64,000 nt of DNA, from positions 2,804,001 through 2,868,000 of the forward strand of contig NZ_LS483370.1 of assembly GCF_900475285.1 (NCBI RefSeq), in the 5' to 3' direction. The position numbers and the translations under genes were made by a program. This document shows positions 45,375 to 53,412 of this stretch, piece after piece. The notes under the pieces are model-generated. The model made no database searches. It was not told the DNA's origin and saw nothing but the letters and a program-made list of their open reading frames with translations. Source of the stretch: Pseudomonas taetrolens. Lineage in GTDB: Bacteria; Pseudomonadota; Gammaproteobacteria; Pseudomonadales; Pseudomonadaceae. Numbering within the stretch: the first letter of the stretch is position 1; every line of letters starts with the position of its first letter.

Positions 45375-46914
45375 GTCCGTTCACCTCGGCCAGTGCAGCG
45401 GTCTTTTTACGAGGCGCCCGTGCAACTGCGGGTTGCGATACCTTCCACGCCGCCCATAACAGCAAGCCCCCCAATCCCATCGTCACCAGCTCCAGGCACA
45501 AACGTCCAGGCAGCGCCCAGGGTTGATCCACCGTCAACAGGCTGAGCAGCGGCAAGCCCAGGCACATCACGCCGGCCAGCCCCAACTGTTCGCGCCAAGC
45601 CTTCATGTGCGGGCGGAGTACGGCATGCAGCAGGCTCAACGCCCATGCACCAAAAAACACATTCAATTCGGCATCCGCACGTTGTGCCATGTCGACCGGC
45701 AGCAGGCGGTTGCCCCACAGCAAACCGATGCAGGCCAGGCTCAGACCGGCCATGACCGCAATGTTGATGGCTTCGACGCCGCGATACAGCGCCTGTGCAA
45801 CCCGGCTTTCACTGGCGTATTTGCGTCGCCGCTTGACGGTGAACAGCACCAGCCCGCTGGCGATCATGGCGCTGCTGACCAGCCCGCAAATGAAGTAGAC
45901 CCAGCGCATCGAATACCCGCCGAACTGAGCGAAGTGCATGCCGGAAATGACCTGGTGCGTGAGGACGCTGTTGCGCATCTCGCGAGGCCCGGACAATTGC
46001 TCGCCCGTCACACCGTCAAAGCGCATGCCCGAGCCCTTGGTCAAGGCAATCCGGTTGCCCAGCAGCGCCCGGATCTGGATTTCGGCATTGTCCTTGCCCG
46101 GATTGGTGATGCTCACGCCCCTCAGCGGGCCCATTACCTCGCGCGCCTTGACCAGCAGAGGCTCCAGTGCGACCAGAGGTGCCGGCTCGGTGGTCACCGA
46201 ACGCCTGGCCTCGAGCACCGGCGGCGCGCCATCCTGGGCTTTGAAGAAGGCCTCGCGGTTGCCGTCGAATATCGCGTCCATGGCTGCAGGCATGTAGATC
46301 ACCAAAAAAATCGCCAGCCCGGTGTAAGTGATCATCAGGTGAAACGGCAACAGCAGCACGGCGCTGGCATTGTGCGCATCGAGCCAGGAGCGCTGGCCTT
46401 TGGCGGGACGAAAAGTGAAGAACTCCTTGAAGAACTTCTTGTGAATCACAATGCCGCTGACCAGTGCCGCAAGCATGCCCATCGCCATAAGCCCCACCAG
46501 GTAGATCCCGATCATGCCGGGCATGTGCAAGGTGAAGTGGAACAGGAAAAAGAATCGGCCGCCCGCCGTTTCACGCACCGGCAATACCTCCCCCGTGCCG
46601 GGGTCAAGAGTTACCGAAACACCATCGCGGCGCCCGCCGGTCGAAGCCTGCAACTCCGGCGTGCGCGCAGTGGGCAGGCTGATGCCCCACTGCCCGGCGT
46701 CCGGCTCGTGAGCCTGCAGGTACGCCAGTCCACGTTGCACAGCCTGCTCATCGGTGAGGTGATGCGCGGGCAGTTCGGGGTGCAACCAGTTGTCGATCTC
46801 CTGATCGAACACAGCCAGGCTGCCGGTCAAAAAAATCATGAACAACAACCAGCCGACAATCAGGCCGCCCCACGTGTGCAGCCAGGCCATCGATTGGGTC
46901 AGGGTCTGTTTCAT
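45364..46914 (-). CDS. PepSY-associated transmembrane protein (PiuB-like)
   Basis: Inner-membrane protein of 516 aa. The N-terminal helix lies in AWLHTWGGLIVGWLLFMIFLTG; periplasmic PepSY-type segments and three to four more helices follow. Related proteins (PiuB, FoxB) are linked to siderophore iron uptake or ferrisiderophore reduction. The frame stays open to 47247, but the ATG at 46914, overlapping the upstream stop by 4 bp, is the family start. It is flanked by DUF3649 and DUF3325 genes under two Fur-like boxes. Confidence 0.88.
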   Translation of the reverse strand: MKQTLTQSMAWLHTWGGLIVGWLLFMIFLTGSLAVFDQEIDNWLHPELPAHHLTDEQAVQRGLAYLQAHEPDAGQWGISLPTARTPELQASTGGRRDGVSVTLDPGTGEVLPVRETAGGRFFFLFHFTLHMPGMIGIYLVGLMAMGMLAALVSGIVIHKKFFKEFFTFRPAKGQRSWLDAHNASAVLLLPFHLMITYTGLAIFLVIYMPAAMDAIFDGNREAFFKAQDGAPPVLEARRSVTTEPAPLVALEPLLVKAREVMGPLRGVSITNPGKDNAEIQIRALLGNRIALTKGSGMRFDGVTGEQLSGPREMRNSVLTHQVISGMHFAQFGGYSMRWVYFICGLVSSAMIASGLVLFTVKRRRKYASESRVAQALYRGVEAINIAVMAGLSLACIGLLWGNRLLPVDMAQRADAELNVFFGAWALSLLHAVLRPHMKAWREQLGLAGVMCLGLPLLSLLTVDQPWALPGRLCLELVTMGLGGLLLWAAWKVSQPAVARAPRKKTAALAEVNGHAG

Positions 46915-47210
46915 CCCAGGCGCTCCAGCAATTGAGGCCAAAAACCAATGGCGGCCAAAGGCAGCGCCAGGGCCGCCCCCATCCACGCCGACCATTGATG
47001 ACGTGCTGCAAACGCCCACAGGATGGCGAAGGTGTAGATCACGAAGGACAACAACCCGGCGACAATCACCGAGTCGACGTCGTCCAGCGGCAACAGGCGC
47101 GCCAGTGCTGCGGTAAACGCGTAGGTAAAGGCATAGCCGCCGATCACTGCAGCCAGTGTGCGCGACAGGATCTGCACCCAGGCCGATGTAACGAGTTTCA
47201 TGATGTCCAT
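46911..47210 (-). CDS. DUF3649-like small membrane protein
   Basis: Protein of 99 aa with three hydrophobic helices (AAVIGGYAFTYAFTAALARLL, VIVAGLLSFVIYTFAILWAF, a third near the C-terminus). It resembles the DUF3649/'iron transporter' small proteins that precede PepSY genes. The start may be the ATG at 47210 or 47201; GAGG lies 9 nt before the latter. It is first in the iron-regulated operon, and its stop overlaps the PepSY start (ATGA). Confidence 0.75.
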   Translation of the reverse strand: MDIMKLVTSAWVQILSRTLAAVIGGYAFTYAFTAALARLLPLDDVDSVIVAGLLSFVIYTFAILWAFAARHQWSAWMGAALALPLAAIGFWPQLLERLG

Positions 47211-47230
47211 CCTCGACTCCCAGGACGCCG

Positions 47231-47249
47231 ATGATAAACACTCTCATTT
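47231..47249 (-). promoter_or_regulatory. Fur box upstream of DUF3649-PepSY operon
   Basis: On the minus strand AAATGAGAGTGTTTATCAT agrees at 15 of 19 positions with an idealised Fur site. It lies 21 nt before the first gene of the operon, where repressor binding would block transcription or initiation. Confidence 0.55.
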
Positions 47250-47264
47250 AAGAGTAAAGGCTAT

Positions 47265-47283
47265 ATGACACTCATTGTTATTC
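47265..47283 (-). promoter_or_regulatory. Second Fur-like box of the PepSY operon
   Basis: ATGACACTCATTGTTATTC on the plus strand matches about 14 of 18 positions of a Fur site. Spaced 16 bp from the first box, it suggests extended Fur occupancy of the promoter. Confidence 0.45.
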
Positions 47284-47416
47284 TCTGCCGTGACTGCAGG
47301 CCTGTTTGCGGGCTTGCTGCGGGAAAAATAAATCAAAGTGTTTGCATAATCCGTCACAACTTGAGAGAAACTCCGCGCGAAATCGTTGTTCTACTTCATT
47401 TATCCGGACTTGCATC

Positions 47417-47758
47417 ATGACTCACGAACTGCAGATCACCGACCTCGTACCAGGCGACGGCAAAGCCGCAGTCAAAGGCGCGCTGATCACCACCCACTAC
47501 ACCGGCTGGCTCGAAGACGGCACGGTGTTCGACTCGTCATTCGAGCGCGGCAAGCCTTTTCAGTGCGTGATTGGCACCGGGCGCGTGATCAAGGGCTGGG
47601 ATCTGGGGGTCATTGGCATGCTGGTGGGCGGCAAGCGCAGACTGCAGGTCCCGGCACACCTGGCCTATGGTGAAAGAAGCATGGGCGCGCATATCACGCC
47701 GAATTCAAACCTGACGTTTGAGATCGAACTGCTGGAAGTGCTGACACGCGATGACTGA
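47417..47758 (+). CDS. FKBP-type peptidyl-prolyl isomerase
   Basis: Single FKBP domain of 113 aa without a signal peptide, hence cytoplasmic: THYTGWLEDGTVFDSSFERG, VIKGWDLGVIGMLVGGKRRL and the terminal LTFEIELLEV carry the proline-isomerase pocket. The frame is open to 47306, but the ATG at 47417 matches the family. It is divergent from the Fur-regulated PepSY operon. It is complete and of the usual length for minimal bacterial FKBPs. Confidence 0.93.
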   Translation: MTHELQITDLVPGDGKAAVKGALITTHYTGWLEDGTVFDSSFERGKPFQCVIGTGRVIKGWDLGVIGMLVGGKRRLQVPAHLAYGERSMGAHITPNSNLTFEIELLEVLTRDD

Positions 47759-47797
47759 GGTCTTGGCCGGCTATTGTATTTTCAAGGGAGTTGAACG

Positions 47798-48910
47798 GTG
47801 CTTAATCAAGTGACCCGGCATTTTTTATCAGTGCTACCGCTGATCGTACTGGCGGGCTGTAGCAGCCAGAACACCCAGCCCCTGCCTAACCTGACGCCGG
47901 AGCAAGCCCGCACCCGCATTGTGCAGTTAATGCCGGCCAAAACCCCGGATCGCCAGGGCTGGGCCACTGATCTCTATGCAGCGCTTTCCGCACAAGGGCT
48001 CGCGGCCAGTGACGAGAACCTGTGTTCCGTGCTGGCCGTGACCGAACAGGAATCGACCTTCCAGGCTGACCCACCCGTGCCGGGCCTGCCCAAAATCGCA
48101 CGCACCGAGATCAACCGTCGTGCCAGCCAACTGCACATCCCTGCCTTCCTCGTGCGCAGTGCACTCGACATCACCTCGCCCACGGGCAAAACCTACAACC
48201 AACGCCTGGATGCCGCCCGTACCGAAGGGCAATTGAGCGCGATCTTCGATGACTTCATTGGCATGGTGCCCTTGGGTAAAAGCCTGTTTGGCAGCCTGAA
48301 CCCGGTGCACACCGGCGGCCCGATGCAGGTCAGCATCGCCTTCGCCGAGAAACAGGCGCGGGACTACCCGTACCCGGTGGCCCACTCGATCCGCCAGGAA
48401 GTGTTTACCCGACGCGGCGGCCTGTATTTCGGCAGCGCCCATTTGCTGGGTTATCCGGTCGATTACACCCAATCGCTGTACCGGTTTGCCGATTTCAACG
48501 CAGGCTGGTATGCCAGCCGCAACGCCGCTTTCCAGAATGCTGTGAGCCTGGCCTCCGGCATCCCGTTGACGCTGGATGGCGACCTGACCATTCCCGGTTC
48601 TTACAAACTGGGCTCGACCGAACGCGCGGTCCGGGCGCTGCGCACGCAACTGGATCTCAGCGACAACGCCATCCGCCGCCAGCTGGAAAAGAGCGACAGC
48701 CTGGACTTCAACGAAACTGATGTCTATCAGCGGGTCTATGCCCTGGCAGAGCGCCAGCAAGGCAAGCCCCTACCCCGCGCCATGCTGCCGGGGATCACCC
48801 TGCAAAGCCCGAAAATCACCCGCAACCTGACCACTGCGTGGTTTGCCAAGCGGGTGGATGATCGTCGACAGCGGTGCATGAGCCGGGCAAAGACGCTGCC
48901 CAAGCCCTGA
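47798..48910 (+). CDS. DUF1615 family lipoprotein
   Basis: Protein of 370 aa with a lipoprotein signal (lipobox LAGC, Cys21) followed by a DUF1615 body (NLCSVLAVTEQESTFQADPPVPGL). The glutamate context ESTFQADP recalls lytic-transglycosylase-like folds, but no activity is assigned. It is probably outer-membrane attached, facing the periplasm. A hairpin follows the stop. Confidence 0.85.
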   Translation: MLNQVTRHFLSVLPLIVLAGCSSQNTQPLPNLTPEQARTRIVQLMPAKTPDRQGWATDLYAALSAQGLAASDENLCSVLAVTEQESTFQADPPVPGLPKIARTEINRRASQLHIPAFLVRSALDITSPTGKTYNQRLDAARTEGQLSAIFDDFIGMVPLGKSLFGSLNPVHTGGPMQVSIAFAEKQARDYPYPVAHSIRQEVFTRRGGLYFGSAHLLGYPVDYTQSLYRFADFNAGWYASRNAAFQNAVSLASGIPLTLDGDLTIPGSYKLGSTERAVRALRTQLDLSDNAIRRQLEKSDSLDFNETDVYQRVYALAERQQGKPLPRAMLPGITLQSPKITRNLTTAWFAKRVDDRRQRCMSRAKTLPKP

Positions 48911-48919
48911 AACAAACGT

Positions 48920-48950
48920 AGCACCCAGTTCAGATCCGAACTGGGTGCTT
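48920..48950 (+). terminator. Hairpin downstream of DUF1615 gene
   Basis: Perfect stem AGCACCCAGTTC/GAACTGGGTGCT with a 6-nt loop 10 nt after the stop; the tail (TGAAATAAT) has few T. It is a probable terminator. Confidence 0.65.
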
Positions 48951-49005
48951 GAAATAATCCGCATGCGGAGTATCGTAGAACTTAACCTCATCCAAGGAGC
49001 GCGCC

Positions 49006-49407
49006 ATGGGTCTCCCTGCCCGTCATGCCGAAGCCGACATCACCAGTGGTGATGCAGGTCGCGTGGCCCTGACTTTTTTCTTCAACCTGATGGAACATTG
49101 GGGTTGCAGCAAGGAGCAGCAGTGCACGCTGCTGGGATCGATCGGCAACACCACCTATTTCAAATACAAAAAGCTGCCCAATGTACGGTTGCCCCACGAC
49201 ACGCTGGAGCGTATTTCGTACCTGATGGGTGTGCACAAGGCATTGCGCATTCTGTTCAGCAATCAGCCTGAGCGCGCCTATGAATGGGTGCACAAGGCCA
49301 ATGCCGCCCCGCCGTTCAACGGGCGCAGTGCCATGGCGTACATGCTCGCCGGGCGGGTCGTCGACTTGGCTGACGTGCGTCGTTATCTGGATGGGGTACG
49401 CGGCTGA
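49006..49407 (+). CDS. Xre/MbcA/ParS-type antitoxin (DUF2384)
   Basis: Protein of 133 aa with an N-terminal helix-turn-helix-like region and a C-terminal MbcA/ParS/Xre toxin-binding domain (LERISYLMGVHKALRILFSNQPERAYEWVHKANAAPPFNG, then LAGRVVDLADVRRYLD). It is the antitoxin of the RES/Xre class: it binds the toxin and probably represses its own promoter. It overlaps the toxin gene by 1 bp (TGATG), the usual translational coupling. Confidence 0.9.
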   Translation: MGLPARHAEADITSGDAGRVALTFFFNLMEHWGCSKEQQCTLLGSIGNTTYFKYKKLPNVRLPHDTLERISYLMGVHKALRILFSNQPERAYEWVHKANAAPPFNGRSAMAYMLAGRVVDLADVRRYLDGVRG

Positions 49408-50093
49408 TGCCGGCGCGGTTGCCGGGCTGGAACAAGGCCTACCGCCTGATCAACAGCGCATTTCCGCCAATCTCGGTGTTTGAGGACACCGTAGATCCGG
49501 CAGATCTGGAGATCGCCTATGCCCTTGAGAGCCTGACCAACGACCGCTTGCGCGACCAGGCCGGCCTGCTGGACCGGGTCAGGCCCGAGGATCGCCTGTC
49601 CGGCGAGGGCTCGACACCGGTTATGGCCGCCTTCACTCATATCGGTCGAGCCAGCCGCTTTACTGATGGCAGTTATGGCGTTTATTACTGTGCCAGCAGC
49701 CTTGAAGCTGCGATTGCCGAAACCTGCTTTCATCAGGCGCAATTCTGGCGCGCCACGCAGGAAGCCAGCATTGAGATCACCCTGCGCACTTACATCAACA
49801 AGGTGCTCAAGCCCATGATCGATGTGCGCGACGACGCCAGCCTGCATCAGCCATCAACGGCCGGTTACGCGGTGTCCCAGGCCTTCGCCCGTCCCCATCG
49901 GGAACAAGGCGCCTGGGGCCTGCTCTACAACAGTGTGCGCCTGAGTGGTCATGAATGCGTTGCAGCGTTCCGTCCACCGGCGCTGTCCATCCCTGTGCAG
50001 GGGCCGCACTTGCGGTATGTCTGGGACGAAAAGGCGCAGGACATCGCATGGGTGCTGCAAGTCAGTGAAGTGGCTTTCAAACCCGCCGGGTAA
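49407..50093 (+). CDS. RES-domain toxin
   Basis: Protein of 228 aa with a RES domain; the class name comes from conserved Arg, Glu and Ser. Visible are ASRFTDGSYGVYYCASSLEAAIAETCFHQ (about residues 75-103) and NSVRLSGHECVAAFRPPAL near the end. Characterised RES toxins degrade NAD+ or ADP-ribosylate host enzymes, stopping growth when the antitoxin is lost. The length is normal and the key residues appear intact, so it should be an active toxin. Confidence 0.9.
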   Translation: MPARLPGWNKAYRLINSAFPPISVFEDTVDPADLEIAYALESLTNDRLRDQAGLLDRVRPEDRLSGEGSTPVMAAFTHIGRASRFTDGSYGVYYCASSLEAAIAETCFHQAQFWRATQEASIEITLRTYINKVLKPMIDVRDDASLHQPSTAGYAVSQAFARPHREQGAWGLLYNSVRLSGHECVAAFRPPALSIPVQGPHLRYVWDEKAQDIAWVLQVSEVAFKPAG

Positions 50094-50110
50094 ACCCGTT
50101 CAGTCGGGGG

Positions 50111-50335
50111 TCAAACGGTGTAGTGCTTGAACAGCTCTTCCTTGATAATCAATAACGCGTCTTCGTAATAGCGCTCGCCCCGGGCTTCGCTGAGCAACAC
50201 TGAGCGCACACTGCCTTCTCCTTCGCTCGGGGTGTGCTCACAGGTCAGGTAAAACTCGGCAGTCTCGGGCTTGAACTCCAGGTAATAAAACAGCTCGCGG
50301 CCTTCGCGGTGCCAGTAACCTATTTCTCTGCGCAT
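50111..50335 (-). CDS. Small conserved-looking hypothetical protein
   Basis: Protein of 74 aa, rich in Glu and aromatic residues (REGRELFYYLEFKPETAEFYLT; ERYYEDALLIIKEELFKHYTV), with no signal peptide or membrane segment. It is convergent with the RES toxin gene, 17 bp apart, and a REP element lies beyond its start. Codon use and composition look coding. No function recognised. Confidence 0.6.
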   Translation of the reverse strand: MRREIGYWHREGRELFYYLEFKPETAEFYLTCEHTPSEGEGSVRSVLLSEARGERYYEDALLIIKEELFKHYTV

Positions 50336-50417
50336 GGAATTGCCTTGTTCGGTCCGGGTAAAAAGGGACAGATTACCTTACGACGCTGCGCAGCCGTAGC
50401 CGTTGACGATTACCTTT

Positions 50418-50473
50418 GTAGCCGCTGCCGCAGGCTGCGAAAAGGGCCGTAGGGCTTTCAAGAGCGGCTACAG
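50418..50473. repeat. REP-type palindromic element
   Basis: GTAGCCGCTGCCGCAGGCTGCGAAAAGG followed by a partial inverse copy (GAGCGGCTACAG) that forms a hairpin, in the gap before the GNAT gene. It is the same element type as in the 152-bp array at 38.4-39.2 kb. Confidence 0.8.
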
Positions 50474-50489
50474 AATCGAGGGAGTGTCC

Positions 50490-50945
50490 ATGCAGTGTCA
50501 GATCCGACCGGCTATCCCGGCCGATGCGCCCGCCATCAGCGCGGTCATCATCACCACGTTGCGTGAGTCCAATGCGCGGGACTATTCGCCGCAGATCATC
50601 GCCGACGTCGAGCAGCACTTTTGCCCGACCTCGATCCTGTCACTGATGGGCAAGCGCCAGATGTACGTCGCCGTCATCGGGCAAGACGTCGTCGGCACCG
50701 CCAGCCTTGATCAGGCTGTGGTACGCAGTGTGTTCATCCGTCCGGATTGCCAGCGCCTTGGCATCGGCCAGCGCTTGATGGCACGTCTCAAGGACGCCGC
50801 CCTGGCGGCACATCTCGATGAACTGCATGTCCCCTCTTCGCTGACTGCAGAGTCTTTCTATGCCCGACTGGGCTTTCGCAAGGTCCGCGATGAATTCCAC
50901 GGTGAGGAACGCACCGTGATCATGCACCTGCGTCTGGACGCTTAA
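50490..50945 (+). CDS. GNAT family N-acetyltransferase
   Basis: Protein of 151 aa with the GNAT acetyl-CoA loop (VFIRPDCQRLGIGQRLMARL, about residues 76-95) and the C-terminal FYARLGFRKVRDE strand-helix. The ATG at 50490 has GGAG 5 nt upstream; the longer frame runs back through the REP element and is rejected. It is a monocistronic unit of unknown acceptor. Confidence 0.9.
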   Translation: MQCQIRPAIPADAPAISAVIITTLRESNARDYSPQIIADVEQHFCPTSILSLMGKRQMYVAVIGQDVVGTASLDQAVVRSVFIRPDCQRLGIGQRLMARLKDAALAAHLDELHVPSSLTAESFYARLGFRKVRDEFHGEERTVIMHLRLDA

Positions 50946-50971
50946 ACCGTCTCACGACTATGCTGAGGCCG

Positions 50972-51373
50972 ATGATTCCCTCAGTAGCGTTGCGCTCACC
51001 CTGTCCTCCCGGCGCCTGCATTTGCGAGCGGGAGCAGCTGTTGACGACGTCCGAAGGCAATCTGCGGATCTTCAGCCTGACCCGCCAGGCCGAAAAAATC
51101 CTGCTGGAGCGGCTGGAAAATGTTCAAAGCCTGAGCGACCTCGAACACATGCAGCGCCGGATGTACGAGCAACTGGGCATCCAGGTGCAGATCGAACCTG
51201 GTTTCAATGAGGTGCGCACCATGCGCGGTATCAGCATCCGCATTGCTGAACAACCCGGGCTGTGCCGAAAAACCCGCCAGTCGATCCCGGCTGCTATCCG
51301 CCGGGCCCTGGAGAAACGCCCGGAAATCGCCTACAAGCTACTGGACGGTCACGACTTGCTGCGCGATACCTGA
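50972..51373 (+). CDS. Hypothetical protein with CPPGACxC motif
   Basis: Protein of 133 aa beginning MIPSVALRSPCPPGACICERE, with two closely spaced Cys near the N-terminus and a third in PGLCRKTRQSIP. The rest is helical and charged, ending in EKRPEIAYKLLDGHDLL. The Cys spacing (C-x4-C then a distal Cys) could bind a metal or Fe-S cluster, or be redox active. The ATG at 50972 follows GAGG; an in-frame ATG at 50960 adds four residues. Function not recognised. Confidence 0.7.
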   Translation: MIPSVALRSPCPPGACICEREQLLTTSEGNLRIFSLTRQAEKILLERLENVQSLSDLEHMQRRMYEQLGIQVQIEPGFNEVRTMRGISIRIAEQPGLCRKTRQSIPAAIRRALEKRPEIAYKLLDGHDLLRDT

Positions 51374-51438
51374 ATCAACCCTGAAACCCGCATACAGCCA
51401 TAGCAGCAGGCTTTTTTATGGCGTTACAATGAATTCAC

Positions 51439-51468
51439 TTGCTATCGCCTTGATAGCTACCCTATAAG
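51439..51468 (+). promoter_or_regulatory. Candidate sigma-70 promoter
   Basis: TTGCTA, 18 nt, TATAAG, 30 nt before the following ATG, in an AT-rich gap. It is a plausible housekeeping promoter for the small gene at 51498. Confidence 0.42.
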
Positions 51469-51497
51469 CGCGTCTTTTAATTCAATAGAGTCTTAAC

Positions 51498-51836
51498 ATG
51501 AGCACCGGATTCACCGAGGACGAAATGCGCAGAGCGCTCGGCCTTGACACACCAGCACCCGCTATTGCCCCCCACGCCGAACCCAAAATCGAACCCGCAG
51601 CCTCCATACCCGTGACAGCACCGCCCAAGGCGATACCCCGTACGCCGGTAAAGCGCCGTGGGCCGATGCTGCGTGTGACGTTGCAGGTGAGCAAGGTATA
51701 CGACGGAGAAGAAACCCTGTTTGTCCATGATGCCAAGACCCTGAGTCGGTTCGATGCCGAGCAGGAAGCCAAAAAAGCCTTGGCCAAAGCCGGCTTCAAA
51801 TATTTTGTGGTCGAGTCCATCGTCACCGTGGACTAA
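51498..51836 (+). CDS. Hypothetical protein
   Basis: Protein of 112 aa: a short N-terminal segment (STGFTEDEMRRALGL), a Pro/Ala-rich linker (about residues 20-52), then a compact folded C-terminal part (MLRVTLQVSKVYDGEETLFVHDAKTL ... GFKYFVVESIVTVD) with alternating beta-strand character. No signal peptide. It lies between the CPPGAC protein and the UPF0149 gene on the same strand. Not recognised. Confidence 0.68.
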   Translation: MSTGFTEDEMRRALGLDTPAPAIAPHAEPKIEPAASIPVTAPPKAIPRTPVKRRGPMLRVTLQVSKVYDGEETLFVHDAKTLSRFDAEQEAKKALAKAGFKYFVVESIVTVD

Positions 51837-51957
51837 GGTTTCAGGTGCCGCCGGATAATTGGATCTGGCTAAACGTCGCCGTACAGGGCATCCTCCGCGA
51901 CTTTTTAATGCGCAGCCGTCGCTCCCTGCCGAGCGTATCCAGCCAAGGAATCTGTCC

Positions 51958-52512
51958 ATGCAAGACCAGCCCCTGAACGCCGCCGACTTCGACGCCATCG
52001 AAAGCACCCTGCTTAAATATGGCGACGACCATTCGGTCCTTAACCCTTCAGAACTCGACGGTTATTTCACTGCCCTGGTGTCCAGCCCTGAGCAAGTGGA
52101 TATTGCCGAATGGTTTCCGGGAATCTGGGGCGGGCAAAATCCGGCCTGGGAAACCCCTGATGAAGCCAAGCAGTTCATCGAACTGAGTGTGCGCCACATC
52201 AATACCCTGGCCCGCCAGCTGGCAGAAGACAGCGCCGCCTTCGCGCCGCGCTTCGAACAGACGGAACACCTGGGACACGACGTGACCCTGGCTGAAGAAT
52301 GGTGCTTCGGTTACCTGCGCGGCGTGGCCGTCGCCAACTGGACACCACTGCCGGCCATCCAGGCTACATTGCTGCAGGCTATCTCCGACTGCGCCGAGCA
52401 GGACAACTTCGAATTGCCGCAAGACCTGGACGTGGTTGCGCACCAGCAACGTGTGGCGGCCATTGCGCCTGCAGTACGTGCATTGCATGACTACTGGCTG
52501 AGCCAGCGCTGA
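51958..52512 (+). CDS. YecA/UPF0149 family protein
   Basis: Helical protein of 184 aa with the UPF0149 pattern SELDGYFTALVSSPEQVDIAEWFPGIWGG near the N-terminus. It lacks the C-terminal SEC-C metal-binding motif found in longer YecA proteins. The ATG at 51958 has AAGGA 8 nt upstream; the open frame to 51859 is not used. The function of this family is unknown. Confidence 0.85.
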   Translation: MQDQPLNAADFDAIESTLLKYGDDHSVLNPSELDGYFTALVSSPEQVDIAEWFPGIWGGQNPAWETPDEAKQFIELSVRHINTLARQLAEDSAAFAPRFEQTEHLGHDVTLAEEWCFGYLRGVAVANWTPLPAIQATLLQAISDCAEQDNFELPQDLDVVAHQQRVAAIAPAVRALHDYWLSQR

Positions 52513-52592
52513 ATTCGCAGGCGCACTCACACTCTGCAGGCACTGCCGCGGCGGCAGTGCCTACTTAAGTCATTCGCCAGGACACAGGCCCC

Positions 52593-53273
52593 ATGATCAC
52601 CCTCACCCACTTTGACACCCCGTGCAGCGAGCCGATCAACAGCCAGATCCTTCAACTCGTCGTTGATCATCTCAGCGACATCAGCGCGATGGAAATCGCC
52701 CCGAGCAATCTGCTGTACAGCGTCTATCAGTATGCAATCGGCTATGAAGTGCATCTGTATCTGGAGGCACTCGGTGGCGCAAAAGGGATCGCCGTTGAGT
52801 TGATTGTTGCAACGGACGAACAAGACCCGGACACCGTCATCGGCTTTGCCCTGTATTTACCAGTCAAAGATGATCCACAGGCCTGCGGCATTGCTTATAT
52901 GGCTGAACGGGCCAGTCACCGGCATCTGGGCGTGAACCGGGCCATGCTGCAGGAGGTAGTGCGCCGTTACCCCCACACCGAACTGACCTGCAGCGTCAGC
53001 AAGGTCCCGGCGCTCGAGGGCATGGGCTTTCAAGTCATCGGCACCCGTGGCCCGCAAGTGCTGATGAATACCCGTGATCACAGCACGGACGGCTTGATGG
53101 GCATCCTCGACGTCGCCGCCATCTACAGCTCGACGGAAGTACGCCAGATTCATACCTATCTGCTGCAGCGCAACGGCAAGAAAGCCATGCTCGAGGCAGA
53201 GAAAAAACGCGACCGCCAGATCGATCAACTGACCGCCAAAGCCCGGGCCTTTGTGGCTCAACGCCTGGCGTAA
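52593..53273 (+). CDS. Acetyltransferase-like (GNAT-fold) protein
   Basis: Protein of 226 aa. The first about 150 residues resemble a degenerate GNAT fold (VIGFALYLPV, ASHRHLGVNRAMLQEVV in place of the usual acetyl-CoA loop, ALEGMGFQVIGTRGPQVLM). The C-terminus is a charged helix (LQRNGKKAMLEAEKKRDRQI) likely to form a coiled coil. The Q/RxxGxG/A loop is not canonical, so acetyl-CoA binding is uncertain. Substrate unknown. Confidence 0.72.
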   Translation: MITLTHFDTPCSEPINSQILQLVVDHLSDISAMEIAPSNLLYSVYQYAIGYEVHLYLEALGGAKGIAVELIVATDEQDPDTVIGFALYLPVKDDPQACGIAYMAERASHRHLGVNRAMLQEVVRRYPHTELTCSVSKVPALEGMGFQVIGTRGPQVLMNTRDHSTDGLMGILDVAAIYSSTEVRQIHTYLLQRNGKKAMLEAEKKRDRQIDQLTAKARAFVAQRLA

Positions 53274-53412
53274 AACCGCTGCACCCGGTCAACGCGACAG
53301 GCACCAGCGCGAAGGCGATCGGCTGCGCGGCCAAGGTGCCTGTACGTTTGTGAGTGGCCCGCAGCCCGGAAAATAACGCATCATGGGCCCCCTGCGTCCA
53401 GAGGAAACCTTC

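Noticed and set aside
46915..47247. N-terminal extension of the PepSY protein
   Set aside because: It overlaps the DUF3649 gene in another frame and lacks family similarity; the ATG at 46914 overlaps the upstream stop.
50403..50489. N-terminal extension of the GNAT protein
   Set aside because: It is translated REP element; a good ribosome site precedes the ATG at 50490.
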